Made by a program: the position numbers and the translations under genes
NCBI RefSeq assembly: GCF_000327385.1
Contig: NW_008708034.1
Coordinates: 248,001-312,000 of the forward strand
DNA length: 64,000 bases
Direction of reading: 5' to 3'
From: Lottia gigantea
Lineage: Eukaryota > Mollusca > Gastropoda > Lottiidae
Shown: positions 63,907 through 64,000 of the stretch, piece after piece
Numbering within the stretch: the first letter of the stretch is position 1
How the letters are laid out: each line of letters starts with the position of its first letter
Notes under the pieces: generated by a model
Databases searched by the model: none
Told to the model about the DNA's origin: nothing
The model's input: the letters and a program-made list of their open reading frames with translations, nothing else

Positions 63907-63912
63907 AATAAA
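63907..63912 (+). terminator. Candidate poly(A) signal of gene B
   Basis: AATAAA 375 bases after the gene B stop, just past a MITE that fills most of the 3' untranslated region. Confidence 0.45.
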
Positions 63913-64000
63913 TGGTGTATTTTAGGAATGATTAAACAGCAATTATACAACTTTATATCCACATGCATTGAATTCTAAATCTTTATAACTTTTCCTATAA

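Noticed and set aside
1-64000. CRISPR arrays, operons, ribosome binding sites
   Set aside because: The tandem arrays have no unique spacers and all genes are spliced; this is animal nuclear DNA.

Overview
The window is an AT-rich stretch of animal nuclear DNA: genes are split by GT-AG introns, introns and spacers are full of SINEs, MITEs, minisatellites and one LINE fragment, and two 50-N assembly gaps are present. An srGAP gene with F-BAR, RhoGAP and SH3 domains makes the source a bilaterian. The repeat types, including a GTCCGTCCG-bearing element often seen in shellfish genomes, suggest an invertebrate, probably a mollusc. That last step is an inference, not a proof.

Layout. 1-16,334: no convincing coding exon, only repeats plus one candidate promoter and untranslated first exon near 4.5 kb. 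16,365-33,107 (+): a complete 17-exon srGAP gene whose exons join in frame to 1,081 codons plus stop. A possible 12-base in-frame microexon and a possible early terminal exon lie just before the SH3 exon. 33.1-40.4 kb: the srGAP 3' end, then a 3-kb minisatellite built on a 32-bp unit, then AT-rich spacer. 40,805-52,790 (-): a large nuclear protein gene (called gene A here), with one C2HC zinc finger, an AT-hook-like motif and a long Ser/Pro/Lys tail rich in SPKK-type motifs. 52.8-58.3 kb: the space between two divergent promoters, holding a decayed LINE reverse transcriptase and an assembly gap. 58,400-63,532 (+): gene B, a three-exon paralogue of gene A that shares a block of about 180 residues I cannot assign to a known family, and that carries three SUMO-interacting-motif-like segments.

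How the genes relate. srGAP and gene A are convergent and separated by the minisatellite. Genes A and B are head to head, share a domain, and each appears to start from a promoter with a CCGCCATTTTG (YY1-type) element, so an old inverted duplication is likely. srGAP proteins bend membranes and switch off Rho-family GTPases below Robo receptors. Genes A and B look like chromatin or nuclear-body proteins from composition alone, and no function should be attached to them beyond that. The A/B pair is the most promising undescribed feature of the window.
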